NCBI GenBank assembly: GCA_944548615.1
Contig: OX155957.1
Span: 28,914,935-28,978,934 of the forward strand
Length of the DNA: 64,000 bases
DNA from: Micropterix aruncella
Taxonomy: Eukaryota > Arthropoda > Insecta > Lepidoptera > Micropterigidae
Direction of reading: 5' to 3'
A program made the translations under genes and the position numbers. The notes below the pieces were generated by a model. The model ran no database searches. It was not told the origin of the DNA and worked only from the letters and a program-made list of their open reading frames with translations. Numbering within the stretch: position 1 is the first letter of the stretch; every line of letters starts with the position of its first letter. Below are positions 12,414 through 23,804 of the stretch, in pieces.

Positions 12414-12841
12414 TGCCGAACAAACGCGATAGTCTTCGAGTTCACACTTGTATTTGAGTTTAAAACTTGCCAGTGACTTTATAAAACCCACAGAAATTGC
12501 AGTTTTCTAACACGTACATAGCGACTGCAGCTCAACGAAACAAAATTTTCAATGAAAATCACTTCTTGTTCACAGTTGGGGAAACTTTGTCTGCTGTGTA
12601 TGAAAAATCCCAGTCGTCCTGCAGACGTTGCACATAGCATTGCCTGACGGGTAGGCAAAATAAGAAACTGAAAAAAGACGCCCAGAGCTGAGTGATCTTG
12701 CGACACGGGGTGAAGTTTGTTTGCTCTATCGTGCACCTCGCGTCTTATGCTCAAACTTCTTAAACTAGCAGAGCGAAGGAGCCGAGGAGGGCTGTACATC
12801 GCCAGAACAAACTTCAATATTTTATGTTCGTTCATTTAAGT
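12414..12841. other. Unassigned stretch with a 118-codon minus-strand ORF
   Basis: The ORF at 12479-12835 (-) has no motif I recognise. Because it directly abuts the hAT-like terminus at 12842, the stretch could be decayed hAT-element sequence, but I cannot show that. Confidence 0.3.
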
Positions 12842-13009
12842 CAGTGGTTCCTAAACTTCACGGGACCGTGAGCCACTTGGAGAATTCATCGCGTAACAGC
12901 TACCAAAAACTCATCGGGGTTAGGGTGGCGGAAAGAGACATTTATGGATAACAAACAGCCTGAAAAGATTTAAATTTATTTCTTGGGATGAGGTTACAAT
13001 GCCGATTAA
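12842..13009. mobile_element. hAT-like transposon terminus
   Basis: Begins CAGTGGTTCCTAAACTT, then GGGACCGTGAGCCACTTGGA. This is the style of terminal sequence (CAGTGGTTCCCAAC..., then 'GGCCCACTT') that I associate with hAT elements. Only one end is recognisable; no partner terminus or 8-bp duplication found. Confidence 0.45.
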
Positions 13010-13022
13010 CTAGAGCTGTCAA

Positions 13023-13671
13023 GGAGGGAGCTAAGGAGCCCTTGCTGAGTTCGCCACGAAGACCCATTCTGTTCAGGGTTGGTCACACTCACGGCTCAAC
13101 ACCCATTCGACGGCCTCCACGCATGAAGTGCGAGCCTGGGTAGGACTCTGGCCTTAGGGTTAGTTTCCCCTAGGAATCAACCTTCTGGCGCTCCTGGACG
13201 GTCTGCGCACCGTGCGGCATAAGTCAATCGGGGGAGTCTGGAAGCAGTACTGTTTCCTATAGAGCGGGGGTGGTTGCGAACCTTACGGCGACTGCTCTTG
13301 AAACGACCATCGGCTACCCGATCCTGGGTGAACAGCCGGGCAAAGGATGCTGTGGTCCGCAATAGATTCGGTATACACCGTTTTACCGTTTCGTAAGGGA
13401 GAGGACCGCACAAGCGACCTCGAACTCGTAACCAATCGAGAGACTGGAGTAATCTGGTCGCAATTGGAAGTAAGGGCGTGAGTGTAAACCCGCTGGGTAA
13501 CACTCCTGGCTATCTCGCGGTTAAGGCATTGGCCTCTTACAGGTTTGTGGCGGAGCTTGACGGTGGACTGTTTTTGTCCAAGTCTTCTGCGCTCACTTCG
13601 GGGAGACAGAACAACTAATCGGTAAAACTTCATGAGGTGACGGGCTCGCCCGCTGTAGTTGGCAACTCTAG
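13023..13671 (+). repeat. G7 repeat copy 3
   Basis: Very close to copy 6 (23805-24437), for example CCCATTCTGTTCAGGGTTGG, GGAAGCAGTACTGTTTCC and CCTGGCTATCTCGCGGTTAA. Ends GGCAACTCTAG at 13671. Just to its left, 13010-13022 (CTAGAGCTGTCAA) is the reverse complement of a G7 3' tip, so this copy abuts the remnant of an inverted copy. The minus-strand ORF 13177-13503 matches that in copy 6 with in-frame length changes but many amino-acid replacements, so I do not treat it as a gene. Confidence 0.85.
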
Positions 13672-13696
13672 TTTTGATACTTGGTTAAAAATTCGT

Positions 13697-13723
13697 CTCG
13701 CCCGTTGTAGTTGACAACTCTAG
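13697..13723 (+). repeat. G7 3'-tip fragment forming a palindrome with copy 4
   Basis: CTCGCCCGTTGTAGTTGACA then ACTCTAG is a detached plus-strand G7 end. With the adjoining minus-strand copy it forms a perfect 13-bp inverted repeat (GTTGTAGTTGACA at 13704-13716, its complement at 13725-13737, 8-nt loop). Confidence 0.75.
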
Positions 13724-14436
13724 CTGTCAACTACAACAGGCTAATCCGTCACCTCAGGAAGTTTAAACGATATTAGATCGTTTTGTCTCCCGTGAAGTGA
13801 GCGCAGAAGACTTCCACAGTCTAGTTACCTGCCCGTCAGAGGCCAACGCCTTACGGCGAGGCACCGGGAAAGGTACCCAGCGGACAGCCTCGCCCCCTGA
13901 CTACAACTTTGGAAGGATATCTCCGTCTGGAATTAACCTTCAGGATACCTCCTGCCTCCTGACTGTTACGCTTGCGCGGTCCTCTCCCCAATGAAGCGGT
14001 GATACGGTGAACGCCGAATCTATCGCGGACCACGGCATACATTGCCCGGCTGATTCACCCGGGATCGAGTGGCTGAATGGTCGTTTCAAGAGCAGTTGCC
14101 GTAAGGTTAACAACCACCCCTGCTATAGAAAGGAGGTGGTTGGAACGGAACATGGTGGAACAGTAATGTTTCATATAGAGGAAACATTACTGTTCTTAGA
14201 CTCCCCCGGCTGTTAATCAAAGTGTAAAATCGATTGGCTGACGCCACACGGTGCGCAAAACGTCCAGAAGCGCCCGAAGGTTGACTCCTAGGGGAGACTG
14301 GCCCGCAGGCCAGCGTCTTACCCTGGCTCGCACTTCTGCGTGGAGGCCTCCGGATGGGTGTTAACCCGTGCGTTTGACCGACCCTATACAACTGGGTCTT
14401 AGTGGCCAAACTGCAATAGGGCGCATTAGCTCCCAC
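13720..14436 (-). repeat. G7 repeat copy 4, inverted
   Basis: Minus-strand copy running from the shared CTAG at 13720 to GGGAGCTAATGC at about 14436. It carries a derived internal hairpin: GAACAGTAATGTTTC (14158-14172) and its perfect complement (14181-14195) with an 8-nt loop, where other copies have a shorter palindrome. ORFs 13797-13994, 14007-14216 (+) and 14107-14463 (-) are readings of the repeat. Confidence 0.8.
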
Positions 14437-15244
14437 ATTTTTTTCGAATTCTTGGCCGAACAAAGAAGAATGGGCATTTTTGTATGAAACTTGTACCCAG
14501 AACCAGGGACTTAATTGTGCTTGTGTAAAGAGGTAATAATATCACAAAGTTCAATTTATTAAGGCGACATGAGCCCTTAGAAAAATATCCGAAATGGACG
14601 GACACGCGAAAAAATGGGCGGGTTCAATTTTGTAGGGTTTGACCAATAAAAATCTAGCGTTGACGAAGCGTCAAGCGCAGATTCCACGTCCGTTCGCGCC
14701 GGCGACCAGGCGCATACCAAACGTTATCGTAGCGCTTGCACGGAATAACTATCTATACGCAGTGGTGGTAAACAGGGTTTAAAATGTCGTTATTTGAATC
14801 AATAGTTCAACTAAAATCCAACCGTAAAGCAAAAATCTATCAAGTCGAGTATCACAGCTAGAAAGTAAAAGTGCCTGTGTACAAAAGTAAAGCAACTATA
14901 ATATCAAAGCAACTATTTAATCCATGTCGTATTGAAATTATACACATCCGAAGTTTTGTATATCTGGATGATTTTGTGAAATAAACTAGTTCAATAATAT
15001 AATAAAATTTTGTTAAATAAGGTTTATTATGTAAATAGAGTTTATTACGTAAATAGGGTTTAGTATTCCATTAATTGAATCAAAATTTTAACTAAAATCC
15101 AACCTTAAAGCAAAAATCAATCAAGTCCAATACCACAGCCATGAAGTAAAAACGAAATCACATGAAAACAGAATACATTCGGAACACCCCAATGTTAAAT
15201 GAAGGAATGACAACGGCCATGGCGCCAAATCTTAGGCGTGTTTT
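14437..15244. other. Region with a ~90-bp direct repeat
   Basis: 14783-14870 and 15060-15155 are diverged direct copies, sharing AACTAAAATCCAACC and AAAGCAAAAATC. Between them are short GTTTATTA(T/C)GTAAATAG repeats. No gene seen. Confidence 0.5.
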
Positions 15245-15494
15245 CTTAGGTCGGCTCAACTCACAGTCCAGCGTCCATCCGGTAGCCTCCTTGTAGAGGG
15301 ACCCAACCTAACAGGGAACACCTCGGACGAAACTGGGCGGTTTCTGCACCTTTCGGCGTCAGCCAATCGCTTGCGCAATCCGGCGAATAACCGGGGGAGT
15401 CTGGAAATGTACGTTTCCTAATAAGCGGGGGTAGTTACTGACCTGTCGTCATCTGTCCTTAGAAACGATTTGTTGGCCACCCGATCCCGTGTGA
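15245..15494 (+). repeat. G7 repeat copy 5, 3'-truncated
   Basis: Covers only the 5' half of the family (TCGGCTCAACTCAC to CCCGATCCCGTGTGAG) and stops abruptly into AT-rich DNA. It shares GGAAATGTACGTTTCC with the subgroup of copy 2. Confidence 0.8.
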
Positions 15495-16311
15495 GCTTAT
15501 AATAAAAAATAAAAAAACTCAATAATATAAAATTTAATTACTTCGTGTGTCGTTATCAACGTCTCGTGAAAGAAAATCTCCTAAAATAAAAAGAAAACTA
15601 ACCCTCAATTAAATTATTATTCTTGCTACTTTAGTATTGAATTTGGCATGTTAAATATTTTACACAGATTGGTATATATTTAAAGGTTTAAAAATACTTA
15701 AGGCGAAAAAAATATTATGCATTTTTCCTCGTTTATTAAAATGAAATTTAAAGCCATCGCGGTCGAGTAACGCCCTCTAGCTACCCCGTGAAAAACCACC
15801 CCTAGCCGGGATTCAAACCATCTGAAACAGTTTCAGCGCTGTAGGCAGCAACGGCGTCGCACTGAAACACTGAAACGTGCTAGTTCGCTCGTAGGCCGCT
15901 GGGGCGTGAACTTGAACCGCGCGGAGGGCACAGATTAGTTGATGTCGCAACAGATGCGGCATGGCAATTCGAATCTGTATTCAGAGTATCGATGCGCGAT
16001 TCGGAGACCTATTTAGATAGACTATAATATAGATCTAGCAAAAACATGTTAACATTTAATTTTTAGGATTAGGGAAAATAATATCTTTTTTTACAATTAT
16101 TACGCAGTTTCGTTTTGTGGTGGGTATTACCAACCCTAATGTGTTGTTAATTACAAACAAAAACCAAAAGCGATTTTAAGCGATAGGTACGAAACATAAT
16201 ATCTCGAATCTGCCAACTTTATAAAAAATAACCTTTCGAGTCGCTTATTTTTACTATTTAGCGATAGAATATTGGCGACATCGCTTCCGTCGGTGCACAC
16301 CTGCCGACTTA
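15495..16311. other. No gene recognised; weak Pol III B-box-like motif
   Basis: On the minus strand near 15809-15822 is GGTTTGAATCCCGG, close to a tRNA B box. No convincing A box accompanies it, so a SINE is only a possibility. Otherwise AT-rich. Confidence 0.3.
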
Positions 16312-16500
16312 TCATTGTAGGTCTGCCGTTGTCTCATGGTAGGTCACATGCCTGTCTGTTTCGATCATGCGGCGCATATCATCGATGTTCTTGTTGCTGA
16401 CAGCAGTAAACAGGCGACCTTCACGAAATTCGTCACTGACATTTCGACGGTCGCGTTTGATTTTGCAAACCTGTTGATTGTCGTCTTGCTGATATTGACA
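16312..16500 (-). pseudogene. mariner transposase, N-terminal HTH fragment
   Basis: The minus-strand frame ends at a stop at 16312-16314. It reads 'NVSDEFREGRLFTAVSNKN' then 'IDDMRRMIETDRHVTYHE', the helix-turn-helix region typical of mariner transposases of the SETMAR-like type (DDRR/IETDRHVTY block). The protein stops right after 'TTADLQ', before the catalytic DD34D domain, and nothing homologous follows, so this is a truncated relic. A full mariner transposase is about 345 residues and only about 60 remain. The other mariner relics here (51950-52570, 63011-63310) have a different HTH or different coverage, so at least two lineages are present. Confidence 0.8.
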
Positions 16501-17111
16501 AAATCAGTTTAAAACCGAGCGAGACACTGCTGAGCTATCAAATCACTATCAAATTACACTTGAAAACGTATTTGTCATATGACAATAAACCCGCCCATTG
16601 TGACATTTTTACAATAAAGAGTATAAACAAACAAACAAACAATCATACAACAAAAATTTTCACGAGTTAAATCCATCGTAATGCACACAGGCACTTTATT
16701 TAAATGACGCCACCATGAAAAAACAAATGAAAGTTAGATGAAACAAACTTAATTCTACAGCCAAAGAGGCAATAACCTCGCATCTTTATCATCTTTGTCT
16801 TTTGTACGCTAATAAAGATTTTCTATTTCTTTATCAAACATCCATTAAAAAACCTATCATTTTTAAATGTTAAATAACAATTATCTCCATAGTAGGTTAT
16901 TAGATGAATCAGGTTTTATGGTGTAAATCAACATTCATTGCTGTAATAGTTTTACTCCCCAAATTGCTGAATTTAGATGTCACCCCATAGATAGATTATT
17001 TTTATTATTTACGATTATTTGCATTAAATTCTGATCAATTTATTTTACTGATAATCATATGCAGGAAAAATAGAATGTGACGCGTCTGGTGTATAAAATA
17101 CATCTGATATC
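16501..17111. other. AT-rich stretch, no gene recognised
   Basis: Contains a short (AAAC)n run near 16625-16641. Nothing else recognised. Confidence 0.35.
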
Positions 17112-17300
17112 CTAATCTGTGAGCGGGGCCACGCGGCGGGCGAGGAAGAAGGGGGGCGTCTCGGGGTCGATGCCCTCGCATGGAGGTAGTATTTTTACTA
17201 CCCGCTTTTTTACGCGCCTACTACGTGCACGATTCAACCCTTCCATTGAGTGACTGACCGACAATATGGCGTAATTCTCGCCGACTGCGGCCGTTTAAAA
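17112..17300 (-). CDS. Unassigned coding-like minus-strand frame
   Basis: An open minus-strand frame ends at a stop at 17112-17114. Its GC-rich 3' part reads 'CEGIDPETPPFFLARRVAPL', with codon choice unlike the AT-rich surroundings. I recognise no domain and it has no obvious start. The perfect palindrome GGTAGTATTTTTACTACC lies within it. It could be a lone exon, a captured gene fragment, an old transposon piece or chance. Nothing in the neighbourhood supports a gene model, so the call is weak. Confidence 0.2.
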
Positions 17301-17644
17301 AAGTAATATATTCCGCGAGCGAGATTCTATGTCAGTCATGGTAGAGTCGGCCCCACAACAGGTTAGCGCGCCGCGTCAATCACACTGCCCTAAATTCGCG
17401 AAACGGGTCACGGGAATGGCCTCTATGAGGTTGTAATATCGACCAAATCTAATTATAAATCGCGTACGGGTTGCGAATATTTCTGTTTTGTCAGATTTGA
17501 CATTCGTTGCCGGATGAATTTTGCCCCATACTCGAATACTGAATTTCGCGAATTTCTTTGCAGGTCTTTTCGAAGTACCTCTCTGGAGCCAGGTTCAATA
17601 CGTTCAAAGTTCATAACGACTAAAATTATACATACTACCATTGA

Positions 17645-18055
17645 TTTTATAGTATTAAATTTGGCAGCCCTTCTGCGCCGACGACATGCAGGTGGCGCTG
17701 ATAGCATTGCCCGGCGAAACTAATAGTAATTTATTTTGCCACTTATAATAACATCGATAATGGCAAAATTATCATAAAAGACTAATTGATTGTAAAATCC
17801 CAATGACCTATCCAATGATAACAATAATAACATTCAATTATTAGTGCCATCTATCGCATTTACATATAGGCTGATTACATCACATAAATAATGCGGAGAT
17901 ATAGAATGCCATATATTATATTATAGTCTAGCTGAACATTAAGGTGCGTAATTATTACGTAATTAAACCTAAATACCAAAATGATCTATGGCTTAAAAAA
18001 TAATTTGTTTTTAATTTCTAGATAGGATACCTTATCGGCCTGTTTAGAGCGCCAT
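17645..18055 (-). repeat. Dispersed repeat B, inverted copy
   Basis: Reverse complement matches 10500-10985 (CAGCGCCACCTGCATGTCG, ATGCGATAGATGGCACTAAT, GCGCTCTAAACAGGCC). The ORFs around 17453-17723 overlap its edge and look spurious. A further piece of the family end lies at 18145-18205 (+). Confidence 0.55.
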
Positions 18056-18144
18056 GTAAAGTGCGCCACTATACTAACATAAGAGAAGATTAATGAATGT
18101 TTGGAACTATGCGTGCTATCTACACATTGCGCTTCGTACTAAAA

Positions 18145-18205
18145 TCCAAGCTGCCAAATCGTAGCATAGCGTTGAGTAATCTAATACGCTATATAATCAA
18201 TGATA
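18145..18205 (+). repeat. End fragment of dispersed repeat B
   Basis: CTGCCAAATCGTAGC...AATCTAATACGCTATATA corresponds to the end of 10500-10985 and to 9278-9340. Confidence 0.45.
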
Positions 18206-19799
18206 CCTACTTACATTTTGGATGTTATGACCCGCCAGCTGCGCTCGGATCGTCGAAAGTTCATTACTTTCAAATCGGTGCGCTGACTTGTGGATGTACT
18301 GACCCGCTCTTCAAAGGAATAATGTTTACGATCGCTTTAAATTGCAAGTTCAGAATTTCCAAAAACTCAGATCAAAATAAGCAACTGTGAAATAGCTTTT
18401 TCCCGTTTTCACTGCTAAATGATTTTTGAAATTGATTTTTGATAAATAGCAGTCATCGATAAGTGAAATGTTACTGTGGCGGACTAGAACTCAGAAAGTA
18501 CACCCAAATAAATTATACGAACCTAACCGGGAGAGGACCAGAAGCGCAATCCGCAACCACCACGCAAAACTGGCGACCTCGACGTGGAACACCTCACAGA
18601 AACCATCGAAGAACTACAGAACGCAAAGCTACGAACTAAAGAACGAAAAATTACCATGCGTCTCGAGATAATTTCACTTTATGTATATCACAGAGTCCTT
18701 GTCATCTCAAAACAAAAGAGGAATACCTGGCGATGTCCCACGAATGATAATGCAGTTTGGACGTTCTCACACAGAACGCGACAGACCGTTATAATTCACA
18801 GGTTGCTATTTTTTGGAAGTTCCTACTCTTTGGGATTCGTGATATTTTACAACAATGTAGTTTATTTTAACAAAGGGTCAGATCGTTTTGAAAGGCATTA
18901 TTTCTAAAATTATATGCATTGATCTTTGGATGCTACAGACCGTTACTCTCGATAAAAACGTGTGGGCCTACAATTTCCAATTTGGACGTCATGGGCTTTG
19001 AAGGTTAAGACTCGACAACGTTCTTTGTAGAAGTCTAATCTCATTAGAAGATAGAATTTCTTGCAGAGGGTTGATTTATTTGCCTGTCCGCCGTAGTTCC
19101 GAGTCTATCATGATGCTTATGTATTTAATATCCTTTAATAGGTAATTTGCTTAAATATTTAATATCCATACATTCTACTAATTAACACTTTCACTTGCTA
19201 TTTTAGGCACGAGAATAAATGGAACTTTAGAGAGCGCTCACTATAGATAATGTTAGGTTTAATAGGATATTAATATTAAAATCGCATAATTGATAATATT
19301 TTGATCTCGGAATTGTGTAAAAGCATATACAATAGGTTTATAAATAGAGATATGTTAGATTTACCGGATATGTTGGTGACCTATGAATACCGAGTATATT
19401 TATATCGTAGTCGTCTAATAAAATTTGTTTTCCTTATCTATCTCTCGGCGCCTCTAGCCACTCTTTTTAATGATTGATTTAGATACCAATAACTCCTGGA
19501 AAACTTCTCTCGTTCAGTCTTTACCCGAAAAGAGTACGGTTAGCTAGCTTTCTGTAGGATCTTCGCCCTATAAGCGTATTAATGTGCCTCTCCAAAGTAC
19601 TCTCCAAAGTAGCGCTATCACAAATGTTATCAATCATTACTGCCAATAATAAAGTATCAGTTTTTTAGTATGGTTTTCGAAAAAAAAAAAAAACAATATT
19701 TCCACTGCATTCTCGCATATATGTCAAATATGTATGATAGGGAGGTGGGTGTATGTATCGATAGGGAGGTGGGAAAGGAAAGGGTATAAGTAAAATTTA
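18206..19799. other. Region without a recognised gene
   Basis: ORFs 18097-18390, 18468-18671 and 18584-18907 (+) lack recognisable domains. One reads 'EHLTETIEELQNAKLRTKER', faintly coiled-coil-like, too short to assign. There is a short tandem GATAGGGAGGTGGG near 19737-19775. No repeat family identified. Confidence 0.3.
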
Positions 19800-19976
19800 G
19801 TTATAACCTTTATTTAATAAATTAAATTTTGAATACACGTTACATGTCTATAGTCACACAAATGTACATATTAAATAAATAAATTTACATAAAATACATA
19901 CATGTTACATATTACATACATTTATAATATATCAATGAGTATATTATCATTATTATTATTACCTGTATTGAAATGA

Positions 19977-20174
19977 CTATGATATGTCAACCCCGTCATT
20001 AATCATTGCTTTCTTAAGATCGATAGATGACGCGTTGAATAATATAACATCTCCGAGATGCGTATTACAAATTTTATTTACCCTAAAAATGTAACAGTTT
20101 CGAGCATAATTATTGCCAACCTGCGGAAGGTCGAATAACTCTTTTTGGCGAGTTAGTATATCATTCCAAGCAGA
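19977..20174 (-). pseudogene. LINE reverse transcriptase, C-terminal fragment
   Basis: A 65-codon minus-strand frame reads 'TRQKELFDLPQVGNNYARNC' and then 'YIFRVNKICNTHLGDVILFN'. It has the same layout as the LINE C-terminus at 53550-53849 ('VPYAGTNYRQNSF...FNDL...FDLF'). An AT-rich tail to about 19800 would be its 3'UTR. No catalytic motif is left and there is no start. The assignment rests on pattern similarity within this window and to CR1/Jockey-type elements in general. Confidence 0.5.
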
Positions 20175-20429
20175 TCACTGCAACCTATCAACAACTTATG
20201 GAAAACTTACCACATCTGCGCTTTTTCTTCTTGATTCTAACGACTGAAGCCCATGGAAGGTAGCTGTTTCGTTGTATTTGGGAAAGGACTAAAAGGAACG
20301 ATAAGTCAAATGTTTCAAGAGCAAATTTTAAATACGTTAAATTCTCTTTACGTGGACATTAAAGCTAGGAGACCGGATTTGAGAAGCATAATTTAAGTGA
20401 CTGCCGAGATTTAAATCCTCTTATTCAAA

Positions 20430-20530
20430 TGAAAATTCTTTAATAAATCTAAAAAGTTTCATTTATTTAAGTTACAAAGCCACCCCAACTAGGCCTCGCC
20501 TGTACTAAGGCTTAAAGTACCTATATGTAT
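20430..20530 (-). repeat. LINE 3'UTR fragment
   Basis: CAACTAGGCCTCGCCTGTAC resembles AACTAGGCTGCCGCCTGTTC at 56390-56415 and the CTAGGC...GCCTG hairpin of the LINE tail near 25060. Interpreted as decayed 3' ends of one LINE group. Confidence 0.4.
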
Positions 20531-20734
20531 GCAGTGTAATTTTCGTAACTTCCGGTATTATTTGTTTTTATATATAGTATGTCATAAATAAAAGTAATAC
20601 ATTATATTTAAGTATACAGATATGCATACATACAATAGTACGTAGTAATATTAAATTTAAACATATAGTTACATATACACATAGATACACATATATGTAT
20701 TTACACGTTGTAGATATATATGAAATAATATTTT

Positions 20735-21051
20735 CAATTTATTTATTTTATTGTGATTGTGCTGTAGTAACATAAGAGTTTTACAATTATTCAGTGCCGC
20801 ACAGCCTGCCTTTTAGGCGTACAATATTACTTACTAATACTATATAGGTTTAAAAATTCGTGCGTTATTTTAGTATATATGTTATGGGTCTCCGTTTCTT
20901 GTCGACCCATAGATAAAAGTGACGTTGTTAGGTTTATATTTACTACGTGACTAGTCCTAGATTTCAGTACTGCAGGAAAGACACTATTCATTTTGTTGAA
21001 CCGTCTAGGAGAAATGTAAGAAAAGTGTTTCTGTGCAAAATTTGTTCTCCG
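20735..21051 (-). pseudogene. Probable LINE C-terminal fragment with 3'UTR
   Basis: The minus-strand frame from 21051 to the stop at 20827 reads 'RTNFAQKHFSYISPRRFNKM', similar in layout to LINE C-termini ('...Y.SPR.FNKLP'). It is followed by a putative 3'UTR ending at TTTCAATTTATTTATTTTA (20735). No RT catalytic motif and no start codon. Chance cannot be excluded, but the order of coding-like segment then A/T-rich tail fits a 5'-truncated LINE. Confidence 0.4.
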
Positions 21052-22249
21052 TTATAGATTAAGTGTTGTCTGTTTGGTGTTACTCGTAAGGCTGTTATTG
21101 ATAGGGCTGCACGTTAGGGTATCCGCACTTGCCGAGTTTAAGCTTCCTCTCTATACTGAAATCGATTCCCCGATGCGTCTGGTTATAGAACTCGTCGCTG
21201 GGGACATCGCGGCGGCGGCGAAGAAATAAATAATAGGGTCGAGGGAAGTAATCTCTCTAGAAGCGTCGCGACGCCGCGCCGGATGACGTCCGCGGCCCTC
21301 ATTAGGGTAGGACGACGCTGTCGCCGCGCAACGAGACATTCTCCGTCGCGAAAATACGTCTGTCATCGCGACCAGGCAAGGCGACTATTCAAGGCAATCA
21401 CCGCGATACTTCAACAACCAAACAATAATCAAAACTTTGTTAACTATGCGGTTTCCGCCCCCATAGGAGAGCTAAACAATCAAGACAAACTATTGGAAAA
21501 GGCATAGCTCCCAAAAACAGCGTTGTTCATTTTACACAAAATGTAGTTGCAAATTGAGGACCGTTATCTCAAAATGACATGGCCGAAAACCCACTAACTA
21601 CAAGACCTCGTTGAATGGTTCAACTCAAGCCCCACCGAGTTGTTCCGCGTCGCCACATCACGGGACCAAGTGGCCATAATGACCTAACCTAGCCTACGAT
21701 AGGAGATGGCACTTTAAGAAGAAGATCTCAAAATAATACATCAGGTTTTCTTAATGTCAGTGGTTTTTTAATGGTTTTGAGCGATTCTTTTCAAGCGTTA
21801 TTTTCAAGCGATATATCAACAACCATAGGCAAATCTTTGAATCTGTGTGTTATGTGCATTTTTTCGTAATATTAACACAGATATGCTAGGAAATAATAAT
21901 AAAAGGAATAATATCAAGATATCGGTCATTTACCCTGTTTAAGAGTCGTTGAACCAATTGTTAGAAAATTGTCAATGTTGAAATTACTGTGGGAGATTTT
22001 TTGAGTGAGACTTTTATAACTAAGATATTAAAGAAGATTGCAAATTATAATTATTAGGATATGATTAAATTTATTGAAATCTGACTTAAGAACACATACA
22101 TTTTTGTTTAATTTATATATTTTTTAACCATTGTTTTATGAATAAAAATGGTTCCCCTGTAACAAATGGTTTAAGTTAATAAATCATTTTAAGAACACCG
22201 TCCTTAATTGCAAACAACAAACACCGCATCTCGTTTCGCGTCTTTTCAT
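21052..22249. other. Region without a recognised gene
   Basis: A CpG-rich patch at about 21150-21370 carries overlapping ORFs on both strands with no domain. The rest is AT-rich. Confidence 0.3.
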
Positions 22250-22380
22250 TTGGCGAATGGTGTTGAAAATTATTAAAACTAACAATCTCTAACTACCAGT
22301 ACAGTTTTTGTATGTTTATGTCCAATACAGCACTTTTCGAAAAAAAATACTGTTTGTTCAAATTAATTTGCACGGTACTG
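22250..22380 (+). mobile_element. Tc1-like transposon, 3' end
   Basis: Matches the terminus of the Tc1 relic at 42280-42773: TTAAAACTAACAATCTCTAA, TTTTTGTATGTTTATGTCCA and the inverted terminus CACGGTACTG (CAGTACCGTG inward), followed by TA as expected for Tc1/mariner targets. Only this end remains. Confidence 0.7.
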
Positions 22381-22951
22381 TAATCAATAAAAAGTAAAAT
22401 AGTCGAAAGAAAAACTACTGCACCCCGTTTATTTTCCATCGGCAAGGGAGTGAGCGCTGCGACGAGGCGACCCGCGCCGTAGCGCTATAATGAATGATGG
22501 GAAATTTACTCGGGGCAATTTCTCCTCCTTTGAACCGAGGCAATCTCGTTAAGTCTGGCGCGCGGAAATACGTATTATGTATAGTCCTTGAGTACGCTGC
22601 ATATACTGCCTTCTTCTTCTTTGTATCTCCTGGAAGCGGGGTCTGATGGTCTCCCGCTCCGCCGCTCCCAATTGTCTAGAGATGCGTTGTGCCGTCCCAT
22701 GCAGTTGTCATGGCTTGTCTGCAAGACCTTAACGGTGCACGGATTGTTGTTTGTGTCTATTCTTTATTGTGAAATTTCACAATAAGGGGCGGGTTTATTA
22801 TCATACGACAATCTCTTACAACGAACCATACTATGAATTGTTTATATTATATGTATTTGTGCGTGTGACACGTGACTGTGTCTCTTGATATTGCATTCAA
22901 TCGAAATGATTGCAATGCGATTCCGTCAATTTTACCTTAACTGAAAATAGT
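22381..22951. other. No gene recognised
   Basis: A CpG-rich patch at 22440-22570 and a short ORF at 22588-22785 (+) without domain. Confidence 0.3.
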
Positions 22952-23010
22952 AACGAACCCGGAACCTTACAATGTAAGATCAAGCGACCTAACCACTATG
23001 CCACCGGGAC
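22952..23010 (-). promoter_or_regulatory. tRNA-like Pol III promoter (probable SINE head)
   Basis: On the minus strand GTCCCGGTGGCATAGTGGTT contains an A box (TGGCATAGTGG), followed about 30 nt later by GGGTTCGTTAC, one base off a B box. This is tRNA-like, but I could not fold a proper acceptor stem, so a tRNA-derived SINE remnant is likelier than a tRNA gene. Confidence 0.45.
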
Positions 23011-23073
23011 GTGTAAATGCAACTATGCCACGGTGGTCCACAGGCCACTAAGCCACGGTGGTTTAGAGCAGTG

Positions 23074-23230
23074 CAGCGGTTCCCTAACTAAGTTCTGCGG
23101 AACCCAGAACTGGTTTCGCGAGATCTCCATAAGGGTTACAAAAAATCCCTTCGATACGTTAACTTAAAGTAAATTGGTACTGTTGTTCCTCAAGATAGGG
23201 ATCATTTCATTTATTTATTTATTTATTTAT
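23074..23230. mobile_element. hAT-like terminus (MITE remnant)
   Basis: Starts CAGCGGTTCCCTAACTAAG, then TTCTGCGGAACCCAGAACTG and TTCGCGAGATCTCC. This 'CAGCGGTTC...GCGGAACCC...TTCCGCGA' pattern is one I associate with hAT-type ends. It runs into a (TTTA)n tract at 23209-23233. Confidence 0.45.
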
Positions 23231-23804
23231 TTATATATCATCATCATATATCATATCTGCATTAGCTTCTTGGTTGACAATAGTGTTCCAGATTTTTAAT
23301 GGACTTCTGTCTCTCAGCTAGTAATGGAATGGATATATCACTCCCAATCCCAGGAAAAAATATAACCCCCCCCCCACCGATTTCCAGGACCCATCCGGGT
23401 CTTTCTGGCAAATTCAGGGGGAAGGGGGGGGGGGGGGGGGGGATTTGCCCATTTTTTGTATAAAAAAAGCAATGTTTTGATATGCAGCGTATCGACTGCA
23501 GGGGGCACTAAAATGTATATTCAGTAGATTTCCAGCTGAAAACAGTGTCATGTTATTCAAAATATGGTTAGGTTAACTTGCAACGTGCTCTCCGACTACC
23601 CGCTGCGCCCGTACAAGACGTGCCACGTCGCATGTCCTCCGCTGCGCGATAGTTCGCTGTCAAATCCCGGAGAACGTCGCGTCGCGGTGAATATTTCAAG
23701 CGTTTCCGCGGGGTCCCGGGAGTGCGCTTTATGGACTCTTCATCAATTTCAATTCAGACAGAATTACAATTTCCTCTTAAAAGATAATCCTATTTGACAA
23801 TTGA
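23231..23804. other. Spacer with poly-C and poly-G tracts
   Basis: C-run near 23369-23378 and a long G-run near 23424-23443. The ORF 23564-23797 (+) is GC-rich with 'NVLSDYPLRPYKTCHVACPP' but the opposite strand is open too, so it is not called a gene. TTGACAATTGA (23794-23804) is the left duplication of the next repeat. Confidence 0.4.

Noticed and set aside
12479..12835. 118-codon minus-strand ORF as a host gene
   Set aside because: No motif, no splice signals, and it abuts a hAT-like terminus; not supportable as a gene.
22952..23010. A functional tRNA gene
   Set aside because: A and B boxes are present but no acceptor stem or anticodon loop could be fitted convincingly.
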